Assembly: GCA_005938025.2 (NCBI GenBank)
Contig: VCCI02000008.1
Coordinates: forward strand, 1 to 38,407
Length of the DNA stretch: 38,407 nt
Direction of reading: 5' to 3'
Origin: Inquilinus sp. KBS0705
Lineage (GTDB): Bacteria > Bacteroidota > Bacteroidia > Sphingobacteriales > Sphingobacteriaceae
The position numbers and the translations under genes were made by a program. Of this stretch, positions 1-8,275 are shown one piece after another. The notes under the pieces were generated by a model, which was not told the origin of the DNA, did not search any database, and was given only the letters and a program-made list of their open reading frames with translations. The first letter of the stretch is position 1, and each line of letters opens with the position of its first letter.

Positions 1-13
1 TCCGGGCTTTTGT

Positions 14-964
14 CTACGTATCAAACTGCGGGCCATTGATAACCAGTAGTGCCTGCACGTCTTCTTTGTCTTTACCCAACTGCAGGGTTAACTCTTCGAG
101 CGAAGAGAATTTAATATCACCGCGTACAAAATGTAAAAATTCCATGCGCAATTGTTTATTGTATATGTCGCCGCTAAAGTCAAATATATTTACCTCGATA
201 TTGCGGGTCATGCCGTTAACGGTTGGGCGGTGGCCAATGTAGGCCATGCCGGCGTATTCTTTACCCTCTACCTTCACCTTTACAGCAAAAATGCCATCGG
301 CAGGTATTAGCTTATAGCGCTCTTCCAGCATCAGGTTAGCTGTGGGATAGCCTAACTGGCGGCCTAACTGGTCGCCGCGTATCACCTTGCCTGTTATAAA
401 AAACGGATATCCCAAGCATTCGTTGGCTACATATATTTCATTGGCTAACAAAGCAGCCCGTATACGCGTAGAACTGATGGCTACGTCGTTAATATCCTGC
501 TCGGGTATCTCAACCACCTCAAAACCATATTGTGGCGCCAGGCGCAGCAAATCCGCTAATCCGCCTTGCCTGTCCTTGCCAAAACGATGGTCGTAACCTA
601 TCACAATTTTTTTGGTGCCTATTTGGTTCACCAAAACATCGCGTATATAAGCCTCGGGCGATTGGTTAGAAAAATCCCGGGAAAATGGTGTAATTATTAA
701 ATGATCTACGCCTAACTGTTCAAGCAGTTCAGCTTTTTCATCCATCGTGGTGATCAGCTTGATGCTTTCGTCTTCGGGATGCAGTATCATCCGCGGATGC
801 GGGAAAAAAGTTAAAATAACCGTTTCGCCACCCGATGCATCGGCAAGTTCTTTAATGCGCGATATGATCTTACGGTGCCCAATGTGCACGCCATCAAAAG
901 TACCAATGGTAACCACGGCATTTTTAACAGGCTCAAACTCGTCTATATGGTGATAAACCCTCAT
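14..964 (-). CDS. ribF: Bifunctional riboflavin kinase / FAD synthetase RibF
   Basis: Cytosolic enzyme that phosphorylates riboflavin to FMN and adenylates FMN to FAD. The 316-aa length is usual for the family. The N-terminal nucleotidyltransferase half carries GTFDGVHIGH (residues 21-30, the HIGH-like motif) and ISSTRIR near residue 165. The C-terminal flavokinase half begins near residue 190 with GDQLGRQLGYPTANL. It is the last gene of the ftsX-DUF3098-uppP-truB-ribF run, 67 bp after truB. That gap holds a TACCTTTG -7-like element, so ribF may also have its own promoter with a very short leader. Starts at ATG. A flavin gene beside tRNA and envelope genes is common gene order in this phylum, not a functional link. 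Confidence 0.96.
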   Translation of the reverse strand: MRVYHHIDEFEPVKNAVVTIGTFDGVHIGHRKIISRIKELADASGGETVILTFFPHPRMILHPEDESIKLITTMDEKAELLEQLGVDHLIITPFSRDFSNQSPEAYIRDVLVNQIGTKKIVIGYDHRFGKDRQGGLADLLRLAPQYGFEVVEIPEQDINDVAISSTRIRAALLANEIYVANECLGYPFFITGKVIRGDQLGRQLGYPTANLMLEERYKLIPADGIFAVKVKVEGKEYAGMAYIGHRPTVNGMTRNIEVNIFDFSGDIYNKQLRMEFLHFVRGDIKFSSLEELTLQLGKDKEDVQALLVINGPQFDT

Positions 965-974
965 ATTATTGCCA

Positions 975-982
975 CAAAGGTA
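975..982 (-). promoter_or_regulatory. Candidate -7 promoter element for ribF
   Basis: On the minus strand the sequence reads TACCTTTG, a full match to the Bacteroidota TAnnTTTG -7 consensus, ending 10 nt before the ribF ATG. No TTG lies at the ideal 19-21 bp distance upstream, so support is partial. If used, the leader would be only about 5 nt. Confidence 0.4.
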
Positions 983-985
983 AAC

Positions 986-1006
986 GCAGAAAGCACAAAG
1001 CAGAAA
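986..1006 (+). repeat. Three tandem heptamers between truB and ribF
   Basis: Three 7-nt units, GCAGAAA, GCACAAA and GCAGAAA, lie head to tail between the end of truB and the start of ribF. The same GCA-rich unit recurs in the array at 12374-12417. It belongs to the class of short-period arrays seen at several gene ends in this window. Confidence 0.6.
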
Positions 1007-1031
1007 GGTTTTTGTTTATTCAATATAATAT

Positions 1032-1760
1032 TTACAAACCGGGCGTTTCAGCAGGTGCCGATTTTAAGTTGCGGATGGCAGCCACCAGGTCCATAACTTC
1101 GTGTGCATCCTCTATCCGGTAATTGCCGCTTCGCGTTCTTCGCAATGCCGATAGGTAGGCACCGTTATTCAGGGCAGCGCCAAAATCGTTTATTAATGAT
1201 CGTATGTAGGTGCCTTTGCTGCATACTACTCTAAAATCAACTTCGGGCAGTTCTATACGTGTAATTTCAAATTCGCTGATGGTTACATTGCGCAGACGCA
1301 GTTCTACATCTTCGCCACGGCGGGCCTTTTCGTACAGGCGCTCGCCATCAATTTTTATAGCCGAGTGGGCGGGTGGATATTGCTGTATATCGCCAGTAAA
1401 TTGCGCGGTGGCGCCCTTTATTTGGTCGTTGGTTAAATGGCCGGTTTCAAACTTGGCCTCAGGTTCGCTTTCCAAATCGTAGGTAGGGGTGGTAGCACCT
1501 AATATCATGGTACCCGTATACTCCTTTTCCTCAGCCTGGAAGGTATCTATCTGCTTGGTCATTTTACCGGTGCAGATAATGAGCAGGCCGGTAGCCAGGG
1601 GATCAAGCGTGCCGGCGTGGCCCACCTTTAGTTTTAATGGCTTAAATGAATTGCGCAGTTTGCCAACTACATCAAAGCTTGTCCACTCGTAGGGTTTGTT
1701 AACCAGTAATAGCTGGCCGTCGGCAAAATCTTGAATACTATTGAAGGAATTGTTGCTCAA
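1032..1760 (-). CDS. truB: tRNA pseudouridine(55) synthase TruB
   Basis: Converts U55 of the tRNA T-loop to pseudouridine. The catalytic motif GHAGTLDPLATGLL (residues 47-60) contains the conserved Asp at about residue 53. The family motif NKPYEWTSFDVV precedes it (residues 21-32). The 242-aa length is typical of Bacteroidota TruB, which lacks a long C-terminal extension. The start is a TTG at 1760. The frame is open for 36 more bases upstream but offers no ATG or GTG, and no internal Met occurs before the catalytic motif, so TTG is the only reasonable start. It begins 10 bp after the uppP stop, in the same operon. Confidence 0.95.
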   Translation of the reverse strand: MSNNSFNSIQDFADGQLLLVNKPYEWTSFDVVGKLRNSFKPLKLKVGHAGTLDPLATGLLIICTGKMTKQIDTFQAEEKEYTGTMILGATTPTYDLESEPEAKFETGHLTNDQIKGATAQFTGDIQQYPPAHSAIKIDGERLYEKARRGEDVELRLRNVTISEFEITRIELPEVDFRVVCSKGTYIRSLINDFGAALNNGAYLSALRRTRSGNYRIEDAHEVMDLVAAIRNLKSAPAETPGL

Positions 1761-1770
1761 TACCGGATGC

Positions 1771-2565
1771 TTAAATAACTTGTAAGTTGTGGCCGCTTAC
1801 GTATAGGATGATGATAACGCCACCTACCAAAATACGGTACCAGCCAAATAGCTGAAAACCGCGTTTCTCTAAAAAAGTAATAAAGGTTTTAATAGCTAAC
1901 AAGGCTACTATAAAGGCGATAACGTTACCAATAGCCAGCAGCTTTATCTCCTCGCCGGTTACTACGTGGCCTTCTTTGTAAAAATCGTATAGTTTTTTAG
2001 CGGTGGCTGCAAACATGGTTGGTACCGCTAAAAAGAATGAGAATTCGGCAGCAGCCTTACGGGTAAGTTTTTGCGACATACCACCTACAATTGTAGCCGC
2101 AGAGCGCGAAGTACCGGGTATCATAGACAAGCACTGGAAAAAGCCGATCTTTAAAGCCGTTAAGTAGCTGATCTCTTTTTCTTCTTTAACATCGGGTTTG
2201 TTAAACCATTTATCAACAAACAGCAGTATTATACCACCAATAAACAGGGTGATGCCTACGGTTAAAGCACTCTCTAAAAGCGCGTCAATTTTTTTGCTAA
2301 ACAGCAGCCCAAATACAGCGGCGGGTATAAACGCTACCAATAGTTTGTAATAAAAATCGAGTGTTTGAAAAAAACGTTTAAAGTATAATACCACTACCGA
2401 TAGTATGGCACCTAACTGTATGGCCACAGTAAACAGTTTTACAAAATCATCGCTTTGTATACCCATTACCGATGATGCAATGATCATGTGCCCGGTTGAT
2501 GATATCGGCAAAAACTCGGTGATGCCCTCTATAATAGCAAGGACAATTACGTGGATAATATTCAT
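1771..2565 (-). CDS. uppP: Undecaprenyl-diphosphatase UppP (BacA family)
   Basis: Integral inner-membrane phosphatase that recycles undecaprenyl pyrophosphate to the monophosphate carrier used for peptidoglycan and surface polysaccharides; family members confer bacitracin tolerance. Both signature motifs are visible: EGITEFLPISSTGHM at residues 13-27 and PGTSRSAATIVGG near residue 150. There are about seven or eight hydrophobic segments. The 264-aa length is typical. Its ATG shares one base with the stop codon of the DUF3098 gene (TAATG), so translational coupling is likely. It lies in the ftsX-to-ribF operon. Confidence 0.96.
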   Translation of the reverse strand: MNIIHVIVLAIIEGITEFLPISSTGHMIIASSVMGIQSDDFVKLFTVAIQLGAILSVVVLYFKRFFQTLDFYYKLLVAFIPAAVFGLLFSKKIDALLESALTVGITLFIGGIILLFVDKWFNKPDVKEEKEISYLTALKIGFFQCLSMIPGTSRSAATIVGGMSQKLTRKAAAEFSFFLAVPTMFAATAKKLYDFYKEGHVVTGEEIKLLAIGNVIAFIVALLAIKTFITFLEKRGFQLFGWYRILVGGVIIILYVSGHNLQVI

Positions 2566-2837
2566 TATTTAGTTGACGGCTTTTTTAGGATAGCATAAAA
2601 ACCTAAAGCAAAACCGGCAAGCACAACAATAGGCGCTATAACAATTTTGGTGTTACTGTAAATATCGGTTGTGCCGCTCATTAATATAAAACCTAATGCT
2701 ACCACCGCAATACTGATGATGAGCAAACGATAGTTTTCTTTACCAAAAATGAATTGTACAGGTATGGTGTTGTTTGTTTTTTCTGTTGATGCTGCCGTTG
2801 TTTTAACCGGGCCTGCAGGCTTAACTGTTTGTGCCAT
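2565..2837 (-). CDS. DUF3098-type small membrane protein
   Basis: A 90-aa protein with a disordered Thr/Pro-rich N-terminus (residues 1-30) followed by two hydrophobic segments (about 38-57 and 64-84). The motif FGKENYRLL before the first segment and a short Lys-rich tail match the small DUF3098 proteins found between ftsX and uppP in this phylum. Its function is unknown. It overlaps uppP by one base and follows ftsX by 40 bp, so it is co-transcribed with cell-division and lipid-carrier genes. That context suggests, but does not prove, an envelope role. The family call rests on position and architecture. Confidence 0.8.
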   Translation of the reverse strand: MAQTVKPAGPVKTTAASTEKTNNTIPVQFIFGKENYRLLIISIAVVALGFILMSGTTDIYSNTKIVIAPIVVLAGFALGFYAILKKPSTK

Positions 2838-2877
2838 ATATCTTATTATTAAATTCTTTATTGTTAATTATTATAAA

Positions 2878-3756
2878 CTACCGGTAAAGATCGTAGATCT
2901 TTAAACGTAAAAATTTGTTAACCGCCAAAAACGTACTAAATGCCGATATAAATATACCAATACCTATAACGCCTATAAACACGATACCAAATTCGGTATA
3001 GCTTTGCAGTATAACTAGGTCGGGTATTTGTTTGTTGGCTATGTAAAGGGTGCCTATTAATATTACAATAGATATTAAAGCGCCTAATAAGCCATGCCAT
3101 ATGCCATACAGCAAAAATGGCTTGCGTATAAAACCTTTAGTAGCGCCTACCAATTGCATTGATTTTATTAAAAAACGCTGCGAGTAAATAGCCAGCCTTA
3201 TAGTGTTGTTTATTAACGCTACTGACAGTATTACAAATATACCGGCAAACACCAATATAATTAAGCTAATGGAGGTAAGGTTCTGGTTCATTTGGTCAAC
3301 CAACGATTGTTGGTATTTTACCTCTTTAACCAATGGGTTTTTTAATAGTTCAGCTTTAAATTTGTCTATACCGGCATTGTTGGCGTAGTCCGCCTTTAGG
3401 TAAACATCTAAGGATTGAGATAAGGGGTTGTAGCCCAAAAATTTTACAAAGTCTTCGCCAAGATCTTTTTGCAGGTTGCGTGCCGCCAGCTCCTTGCTAA
3501 CATATTTGGTTTCTTTCACCATTACATTGGCATCCAGTTGTTTTTGCAATTGCAGCACATCAGTTTCATGAGCCGAGTCGTCCATAAAAATGTTTAACAC
3601 TATGTTTTCTTTTACATAGCGCGACAGGTTATTGGCATGTACCAATATTAAGCCCAGCAGCCCTATCATCAACAAAACCATGGCTATACCAAAAACGGTA
3701 GATATATATATCGTTTTTACTTTTTTAGACGATTCGCTTGCTTCAAATTCTTCCAT
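2878..3756 (-). CDS. ftsX: Cell division permease-like protein FtsX
   Basis: Membrane partner of the ATPase FtsE, which links the divisome to peptidoglycan hydrolases. The 292-aa protein has a cytoplasmic N-terminus, a first membrane segment at about 18-40, an extracytoplasmic loop at about 41-165, then three membrane segments (about 170-190, 218-240, 255-280). This is the FtsX topology. The stretch RLAIYSQRFLIKSMQLVGA after the second segment resembles the cytoplasmic coupling region of FtsX/MacB permeases. ftsE is not adjacent, which is common in Bacteroidota. It is the first gene of the five-gene minus-strand operon. Confidence 0.93.
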   Translation of the reverse strand: MEEFEASESSKKVKTIYISTVFGIAMVLLMIGLLGLILVHANNLSRYVKENIVLNIFMDDSAHETDVLQLQKQLDANVMVKETKYVSKELAARNLQKDLGEDFVKFLGYNPLSQSLDVYLKADYANNAGIDKFKAELLKNPLVKEVKYQQSLVDQMNQNLTSISLIILVFAGIFVILSVALINNTIRLAIYSQRFLIKSMQLVGATKGFIRKPFLLYGIWHGLLGALISIVILIGTLYIANKQIPDLVILQSYTEFGIVFIGVIGIGIFISAFSTFLAVNKFLRLKIYDLYR

Positions 3757-3858
3757 AATGCTTTATATATGCTGCGCGTAAGTTGCGAAATTAACAAACG
3801 CGCCCTAAAGGTAAAAGTTTATGGCTGATTATTAACAATATTTAACGCAAGGCAAGGT

Positions 3859-3903
3859 ATGGCCTCTAAACAAAACCCACAACTGCCTGTTAATACATCA
3901 TGA
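3859..3903 (+). other. Possible 14-codon leader ORF overlapping the next start
   Basis: An ATG at 3859 opens 14 codons that end at a TGA at 3901-3903. The ATG of the next gene at 3900 overlaps this stop (ATGA). The encoded peptide is polar and Pro/Asn-rich, like the start of the downstream protein. It is either a coupled leader or the original N-terminus separated by a frameshift. Support is weak. Confidence 0.25.
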
Positions 3904-4151
3904 CAACACCAGCAAACAATCATGATAAACCATCGCCGGCAGATACCCCTACCAACAGGCCAAATGATGAAGGCCATAAAAGCGTGGTAAAAAAGGAAGA
4001 TAAGGAATATCATGCCGACGAACCTGAACAGGAAAACGTCGCAAAATATTACGAAAACCGCGAACAGCCGGTACAAACAGTTAAGGACGCGCCCAAAGCC
4101 GATCAGCCCGATGCAAGCGATGATGATGCCCGCCGCCTGGAGTCAAAGTAA
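3900..4151 (+). CDS. Small acidic, probably disordered hypothetical protein
   Basis: An 83-aa protein that I do not recognise. It is rich in Asp, Glu, Lys, Pro and Asn, has no hydrophobic segment or Cys, and is predicted by eye to be disordered and soluble. It is transcribed divergently from ftsX and converges on the ABC exporter, with only one base between the two stop codons. Codon choice and base composition match neighbouring genes, which supports real coding. Small hydrophilic proteins of this kind are often stress-induced in Sphingobacteriaceae, but nothing here proves that. A short overlapping ORF upstream leaves the true start uncertain. Confidence 0.6.
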   Translation: MTTPANNHDKPSPADTPTNRPNDEGHKSVVKKEDKEYHADEPEQENVAKYYENREQPVQTVKDAPKADQPDASDDDARRLESK

Positions 4152-4152
4152 A

Positions 4153-5958
4153 TTATAAGGGTTTGGCTATACCTGCCGAGTTAAACTGCAGATCGTACAG
4201 TTTGCGGTAATAGCCGTTATCAATCCGCAATAGTTCCTGGTGGGTACCCATTTCTTTTATCTCGCCATGATCAAGCACTATTATCTTATCAGCATTTTGT
4301 ATGGTAGATAAACGGTGTGCTATCACAATAGCTGTGCGGCCTTGCATCAGCTTGTTAATTGCATTTTGTATCAGCAGTTCGGTTTCGGTATCTACCGAAG
4401 AGGTAGCCTCATCCAATACCAATATAGCCGGATTATAAACAAGGGCCCGTATAAACGATATGAGTTGCGCCTGCCCGGCCGATAGCGTTGCGCCACGCTC
4501 CATTACGTTGTAATCGTACCCGCCGGGTAACCGTTCAATAAAATCGTGCGCGCCTACATCTTTTGCCGCTTTAATAATTTCGTCGCGGGTGATGTTGAGA
4601 TTATTCAGACTGATGTTGTTGGCAATGGTATCTGTAAACAAAAAAACATCCTGTATAACCGTGGCAATTTTGGATCGCAGGTAGTTTACCCGGTATTCCC
4701 GGATGTCTATATCATCAACTTTCACCTCACCTTTACCAATATCATAAAAACGGTTAAGTATATTGATGGTTGATGATTTACCCGCACCGGTTGCACCAAC
4801 CAATGCCAGCGTTTCGCCGGGTTTAATATGAAAGCTGATATCTTTAAGTACCCAGTTCTCGTCGTTGTAGGCAAACCAAACTTTGTTGAACGCTATTTCG
4901 CCGGCCAAATTTGCGGGTGCCAGCTTGCCGTTATCAGTAGCTACTTCGTCGGTATCTAATACTTTAAAAATACGGTCGGCACCTACCATACCCATTTGTA
5001 GGGTGTTAAACTTATCGGCCAACTGACGTATCGGGCGAAAAAGCATATTAAGCAAAACAATAAACCCGGTAATAACACCCGGTGTAATGCCGCCCGGCGA
5101 AGCCGAAAGGCTGTGCAACTGCTGATCATTTAAAATACGCTTACAGCCATACCATACCAACAGGGCCATACAAATGGCAAACAAAATCTCTACCACCGGG
5201 AAAAAGATAGAGTAATACCAGTTAGAGCGGATGTTGGCATCGCGATACTTTTGGTTTACCGCCTTAAACTTGCGCATCTCCTGGTCTTCGCGGGAAAAAT
5301 ATTGGATGATGCTTATCCCGCTGATGTGTTCGGCCAAAAAGGTATTAAGTTGCGCCACCTGGGTGCGGACTTCCTGAAACGATGATTTAATAGCCTCTTT
5401 AAATACATAGGTTGATGCAAATAAAAACGGCATAGGTATAAGCGTTATTAAAGCTAATTTCCAATCCTGGTAAAGCATATAGCCAATTACAGCGAATACC
5501 AGCAGCATATCGCCCATTATGGATATCAATCCCTCCGAAAATATATCAGCGATGGTTTCCAGGTCGGATACTGTACGTGTGATGAGCATACCTATAGGGG
5601 TACGGTCGAAATATTTTAAGCGCAGGCTGGTGATGTGGTTAAAAATATCTATCCGCAGGTCTTTAATAACCGATTGGCCCAACGAGTTGGTCAAAAAGGT
5701 CTGATAATACTGCGCTATAGTCTGAACCAGCAGCTGCCCTATCATCAACTCTATCATCAATACCAGGCCGCTGTAATTATTTGTAAGGATGTATTTATCA
5801 AGTGTTAGCTGTATCAGTATGGGTTGTACCAAAGCAATAGCCGCCAAAAAAATGGTAAGGAATGCTGCCAATATAAAAACACCCATGTACGGTTTTACAT
5901 AGTGCATTACCCGGCGCAATAATTTCCAGTCTAAGGCTTTACCTGTTACTTCACTCAT
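4153..5958 (-). CDS. ABC exporter, fused membrane and ATPase domains (MsbA/MdlB-like)
   Basis: A 601-aa type IV ABC half-transporter. The N-terminal membrane domain (about 20-330) has six hydrophobic segments. The ATPase domain (about 350-590) shows Walker A GATGAGKSS near residue 390, the signature LSAGQ (the canonical second Gly is Ala), Walker B ILVLDEATS and the H-loop AIVIAHRLS. Such proteins form homo- or heterodimers that export lipids, peptides or drugs; the substrate cannot be read from sequence. It follows truA by 91 bp on the same strand, across a heptamer inverted repeat that may separate the two transcripts. The absence of a second half-transporter suggests a homodimer. Confidence 0.93.
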   Translation of the reverse strand: MSEVTGKALDWKLLRRVMHYVKPYMGVFILAAFLTIFLAAIALVQPILIQLTLDKYILTNNYSGLVLMIELMIGQLLVQTIAQYYQTFLTNSLGQSVIKDLRIDIFNHITSLRLKYFDRTPIGMLITRTVSDLETIADIFSEGLISIMGDMLLVFAVIGYMLYQDWKLALITLIPMPFLFASTYVFKEAIKSSFQEVRTQVAQLNTFLAEHISGISIIQYFSREDQEMRKFKAVNQKYRDANIRSNWYYSIFFPVVEILFAICMALLVWYGCKRILNDQQLHSLSASPGGITPGVITGFIVLLNMLFRPIRQLADKFNTLQMGMVGADRIFKVLDTDEVATDNGKLAPANLAGEIAFNKVWFAYNDENWVLKDISFHIKPGETLALVGATGAGKSSTINILNRFYDIGKGEVKVDDIDIREYRVNYLRSKIATVIQDVFLFTDTIANNISLNNLNITRDEIIKAAKDVGAHDFIERLPGGYDYNVMERGATLSAGQAQLISFIRALVYNPAILVLDEATSSVDTETELLIQNAINKLMQGRTAIVIAHRLSTIQNADKIIVLDHGEIKEMGTHQELLRIDNGYYRKLYDLQFNSAGIAKPL

Positions 5959-5966
5959 TTTTTACT

Positions 5967-6048
5967 TAAAATTCAAAGCTCTAAAACCTAAATTCTAAAT
6001 TCTAAAAAAACGCTTTAGAGTTTAGCTTTTAGAATTTAGCGTTTCACA
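5967..6048. repeat. Paired heptamer arrays forming an inverted repeat behind truA
   Basis: The left array (5967-6008) is six 7-nt units of the type CTAAANN, for example CTAAATT twice in a row. The right array (6014-6048) is five units beginning TTT, four of them TTTAGNN, the complement of the left unit. Within them CTAAATTCTAAAA (5995-6007) and TTTTAGAATTTAG (6027-6039) form a perfect 13-bp inverted repeat. The right array ends one base from the truA stop codon. It may act as a 3'-end hairpin for truA. Confidence 0.75.
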
Positions 6049-6049
6049 T

Positions 6050-6799
6050 TTATATATAAGGATATTTTACTTCTGTTAAGTACAAGCCGCACGCGGGTAC
6101 ACTCATGCCTGCTTTGCTGCGGTTTTTGCTTTCAATTATTTGGCGTATATCTTCGGGCTGCATTTCGCCTTTGCCCACCATCATTAATGTGCCCACAATG
6201 GCGCGTACCATATTACGCAAAAACCTGTCAGCAGATATATGGAAAACCATGCCATTAGCTATTTGTACCCACTCTGCTTTTACAATTTTACAATTATTGG
6301 TTTTAGTTTGGGTATTCGATTTGCTAAAACAGCTAAAATCTGAGTATTCCATGATAATTGCAGCCGCTGTGTTCATCAGCTCAAGGTTAGGCCTATCGCG
6401 CAACAACCACGAGTAGCCATGCAAAAATGGATCCTTTTCAAAATGCACATGGTACTCGTAGCTCCGTAAAGTGGCATCAAACCTTGCATGCGCTTCGGGT
6501 ACTACCGGTATAATGCGTTTAATGGCGATATCATGCGGCAGTAGGGCGTTTACACTTCGCTGGTCCATGGTCCATGGTCCATGGTCTATGGTCTCTATGT
6601 CAAAATGCGCAAAATATTCTTTTGCATGCACGCCGGTATCCGTGCGGCCGCAGCCGATGGTTTCAATAGGCTGGCGCAGCAAGGTACTAAGTGCTTTGTT
6701 TAATAGCTCCTGTATGCTTACGGCATTTTGCTGTACCTGCCAGCCATGGTACTTGGTACCATCGTAACTCAGCTTAATAAAATACCGTTGATTTGACAC
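6050..6799 (-). CDS. truA: tRNA pseudouridine(38-40) synthase TruA
   Basis: Makes pseudouridine at positions 38-40 of the tRNA anticodon arm. The catalytic motif GRTDTGVHA (residues 51-59) holds the essential Asp at about 54. The usual length is about 250 aa and here it is 249. The start is GTG at 6799; no ATG is available near it. A strong promoter (TTG-N19-TAACTTTG) ends only 4 nt before this GTG, so the mRNA is probably leaderless. Residues 69-80 (ETIDHGPWTMDQ) are encoded by five tandem heptamers and look like an insertion in a variable loop between the catalytic motif and the conserved LLPHDIAI segment. Confidence 0.95.
   Translation of the reverse strand: MSNQRYFIKLSYDGTKYHGWQVQQNAVSIQELLNKALSTLLRQPIETIGCGRTDTGVHAKEYFAHFDIETIDHGPWTMDQRSVNALLPHDIAIKRIIPVVPEAHARFDATLRSYEYHVHFEKDPFLHGYSWLLRDRPNLELMNTAAAIIMEYSDFSCFSKSNTQTKTNNCKIVKAEWVQIANGMVFHISADRFLRNMVRAIVGTLMMVGKGEMQPEDIRQIIESKNRSKAGMSVPACGLYLTEVKYPYI
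6561..6595. repeat. Five tandem heptamers inside truA
   Basis: Three perfect TGGTCCA units, then TGGTCTA and TGGTCTC, all inside truA and read through in frame on the minus strand. Because 7 is not a multiple of 3, gain or loss of one or two units would shift the frame of truA; only changes of three units are neutral. The unit also creates repeated CCATGG palindromes. Confidence 0.9.
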
Positions 6800-6803
6800 G
6801 CGG

Positions 6804-6833
6804 CAAAGTTAAGCTTTGTTATAGAGGTTGCAA
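6804..6833 (-). promoter_or_regulatory. truA promoter, probably giving a leaderless mRNA
   Basis: On the minus strand a TTG (6833-6831) is followed after exactly 19 bp by TAACTTTG (6811-6804). This is an excellent fit to the Bacteroidota -33/-7 consensus. The last base of the -7 element is 4 nt from the GTG start at 6799, about where transcription should begin. Confidence 0.7.
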
Positions 6834-6881
6834 GGGTTAAAAATGTTGCAAAAGTTGAATTTATAAGCTATTTATATCTGC

Positions 6882-6889
6882 TATATTTG
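6882..6889 (+). promoter_or_regulatory. -7 promoter element of the DUF4293 gene
   Basis: TATATTTG matches TAnnTTTG 43 bp before the ATG at 6933. A TTG lies at 6855-6857, with a spacer of 24 bp, longer than ideal. The element is divergent from the truA promoter. Confidence 0.5.
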
Positions 6890-6932
6890 CGCAGTTAACG
6901 TTTATAACAAAGCAACATTTACAATTACAATC

Positions 6933-7400
6933 ATGCTACAACGAATACAATCTATATACCTGTTATTTGCCTCACTGGTGCTTTTTGGCCTGTTTATTTT
7001 CCCTTTAGCGCATGGCATTTATGTTAACGGCAAACTGGTGAACATTATGGTTACCGGCGTTTACGAAAACATAAACGGGCAGGACCAGCACACCCAAACC
7101 TTTACCGCGCTAATTGGCATGACTGCCATAGCGGCTTTAATACCCCTGATAGTAATATTTATGTACAAAAACCGCAAGCAGCAAATAACATTATGCTACA
7201 GCGCCGTGTTATTACTTATTGGCTACAGCTTTTGGATGGCACAAACAGTAAAAAAAGTTGTCGGCGATATTACCCTCGAGTATAAAAATATGGGTATAGG
7301 CCTGTTCCTTACTTCTCTAAGCATCATCCTTATCATTTTCGCTGTAAAAGCCATTCAAAGAGATGAGAAACTGGTAAAGTCAGCAGATAGGTTAAGGTAG
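6933..7400 (+). CDS. DUF4293-type four-helix membrane protein
   Basis: A 155-aa protein with four hydrophobic segments (about 4-26, 55-75, 85-103 and 118-140) and short charged connectors. The opening MLQRIQSIYLLFA and the topology match the DUF4293 family, which is almost confined to Bacteroidota and has no known biochemical role. It is monocistronic, divergent from truA, with its own -7 element. It converges on the alpha/beta hydrolase gene with a 2-bp gap. The Lys/Arg-rich C-terminus (residues 141-155) probably faces the cytoplasm. Confidence 0.82.
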   Translation: MLQRIQSIYLLFASLVLFGLFIFPLAHGIYVNGKLVNIMVTGVYENINGQDQHTQTFTALIGMTAIAALIPLIVIFMYKNRKQQITLCYSAVLLLIGYSFWMAQTVKKVVGDITLEYKNMGIGLFLTSLSIILIIFAVKAIQRDEKLVKSADRLR

Positions 7401-7402
7401 TT

Positions 7403-8275
7403 TTAATTAAACCTGCCATACTTCTCAATCTTCCTATATGGCTTGGCAAAAAAATCGCCAACTACCTGGTTAAACATATCGTGGTAAACCAAAGGTGTAG
7501 AGTGGCCTGAATTTGGCAATATCCACAGGTACGACTTTTTAATAGCTTCAGCAATAAGCAATGTGTGCTTGGTGTTGATCACATCATGGTCGCCACCTAT
7601 TACCAGCGTGGGGCAGGTAATTTTGCTTAGTGCTTCTACCTTTATATTGGGCTCGTAGGATAGCAAGTGCAATAATTTTACATCATTCTTTTGCTCATCA
7701 GTAATACTTTTCATCTTTTTAATAGTATCCTGCGCAATCTTGTTTTGCTTCATAACCATGGTATAAACAAAGGGATCAACGGCTGTACTATCGGGCCATA
7801 AATTAGCGCCTGTAACAGCAAGTTTCTTCACTTTGTCAGGATGGTTTATAGCCAATAACAAGCCTTCTATCCCTCCGTCGCTCCAGCCTATTACATTAGC
7901 TTCTTTCACTTTCAAATGCTCCAGCAGGCCGTTAAGGTCATCGGCCATCATTTCGTAACTGATGGAATCTTTGTTATCTATTGATTTTCCCTGCGCGCGG
8001 CTATCTGCCAATATTACCCGGTAATTTTTTGCAAAGTATGGTATTTGGTATACAAAATTTTTGATCGACCCGCCGTTACCATGTATAATGAGCATGGGTT
8101 CGCCTTTGCCATACACTTCGTAATACATATTAAACCCGCGCTGGGTTACAAATTTACCAACCGCCTTGTTACGGCCGTACATGGTAGTATCCATCGGGTT
8201 TTTCTGCTGCGCATAGCAAAGGCTGGCGGTAAGCATACATAGTATAGCTAAGGTTGTGGCTTTAAGGTTTTTCAT
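7403..8275 (-). CDS. Secreted alpha/beta hydrolase
   Basis: A 290-aa protein with a signal peptide (hydrophobic about 5-20, cleavage near CYA-QQ at 20-22) followed by an alpha/beta hydrolase fold. The oxyanion-hole motif is IIHGNGGS (63-70). The nucleophile elbow is GWSDGG, with Ser at about 132. The acid is in IGGDHDV (about 229-231) and the catalytic His is in NSGHST (about 258), so the full triad is present. The substrate is unknown; esterase or lactonase activity is the general expectation. Probably periplasmic. It stands alone, convergent with the DUF4293 gene. Confidence 0.88.
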   Translation of the reverse strand: MKNLKATTLAILCMLTASLCYAQQKNPMDTTMYGRNKAVGKFVTQRGFNMYYEVYGKGEPMLIIHGNGGSIKNFVYQIPYFAKNYRVILADSRAQGKSIDNKDSISYEMMADDLNGLLEHLKVKEANVIGWSDGGIEGLLLAINHPDKVKKLAVTGANLWPDSTAVDPFVYTMVMKQNKIAQDTIKKMKSITDEQKNDVKLLHLLSYEPNIKVEALSKITCPTLVIGGDHDVINTKHTLLIAEAIKKSYLWILPNSGHSTPLVYHDMFNQVVGDFFAKPYRKIEKYGRFN

